From NCBI RefSeq assembly GCF_023544865.1, contig NZ_JAMJFX010000005.1, positions 95,258-159,257 of the forward strand: a DNA stretch of 64,000 bases, read 5' to 3'. Position 1 is the stretch's first letter. Each line of letters begins with the position of its first letter. Source of the DNA: Phaeovulum molybdatiresistens. Lineage in GTDB: Bacteria; Pseudomonadota; Alphaproteobacteria; Rhodobacterales; Rhodobacteraceae. The notes under the pieces are model-generated. The model had not been told where the DNA came from. It made no database searches and was given only the letters and a program-made list of their open reading frames with translations. Shown here piece by piece: positions 63,896 through 64,000 of this stretch. The translations under genes were made by a program, and so were the position numbers.

Positions 63896-64000
63896 TCACT
63901 TGATGATTTTCGACACGACGCCGGCGCCGACGGTGCGGCCGCCTTCGCGGATGGCGAAGCGCAGTTTTTCTTCCATCGCGATCGGGGCGATCAGCTCGAC
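63896..64000 (-). CDS. tuf: Elongation factor Tu, C-terminal end (cut by window edge)
   Basis: The last 34 residues are visible: [34 protein letters not shown], the universal end of EF-Tu domain III. The rest runs off the right edge of the window. Its place ahead of rpsJ is the normal str-S10 junction. Confidence 0.97.
   Translation of the reverse strand, partial: VELIAPIAMEEKLRFAIREGGRTVGAGVVSKIIK

Noticed and set aside
1..64000. CRISPR arrays, toxin-antitoxin pairs, restriction systems and prophage genes
   Set aside because: I saw no regularly spaced repeats and no genes with such motifs; the accessory parts are limited to the element end at 1-2151 and the IS.

Overview
The window looks like a chromosomal segment of a high-G+C alphaproteobacterium of the Rhodobacterales (Paracoccus/Rhodobacter type). 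The evidence is the ethylmalonyl-CoA pathway pair ecm and ccr, a BztABCD-type amino-acid transporter, GtaR/CerR-like short LuxR proteins, and an S10-spc-alpha ribosomal locus in the usual alphaproteobacterial order. Genus and species cannot be fixed from the sequence alone.

Layout. Positions 1-2151 are the right-hand end of an integrated mobilizable element: a truncated relaxase, MobC, an oriT-like inverted repeat and a RepC-like replication initiator, ending in a 3' fragment of tRNA-Cys that marks the attachment site. Positions 2.3-15 kb are core genes: EttA, an acyl-CoA synthetase, an MsbA-like exporter, tRNA-Leu, an SDR, MetG, a truncated haemoglobin, YcjF/YcjX and TruA. An IS5-like element (15047-16572) sits directly on the truA stop codon; its transposase carries an in-frame stop inside a short palindromic insert. 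Positions 16.6-20.1 kb hold three polysaccharide-type genes. Then come a RAM-domain protein, an SDR, a TIGR02186/TauE pair, and a nucleoside uptake operon (BMP-type ABC transporter plus purine nucleoside phosphorylase; 23-28.4 kb). RimI/TsaB/Nfu/Usp, IlvE and a RecD2-like helicase follow.

Positions 33.4-37.4 kb carry ecm and ccr facing away from each other around a small secreted protein, which fits acetyl-CoA assimilation. The glutamate/glutamine/aspartate/asparagine uptake operon bztABCD lies at 37.5-42 kb. A block transcribed leftwards (42.2-49 kb) contains Atp12, a HAD phosphatase, RluC, CrcB and RarA, preceded by two tandem luxR-luxI modules whose luxR promoters look alike and appear to give leaderless mRNAs.

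The last 15 kb (49.1-64 kb) are the ribosomal protein superoperon read leftwards from tuf: S10, L3, L4, L23, L2, S19, L22, S3, L16, L29, S17, L14, L24, L5, S14, S8, L6, L18, S5, L30, L15, SecY, Adk, S13, S11, RpoA, L17. Internal terminators suggest that it is divided into separate transcription units. The signals most worth following are the duplicated quorum-sensing modules, the mobile-element boundary, the palindrome-interrupted IS transposase and the internal terminators of the ribosomal locus. No CRISPR array, phage module or obvious defence system was seen.
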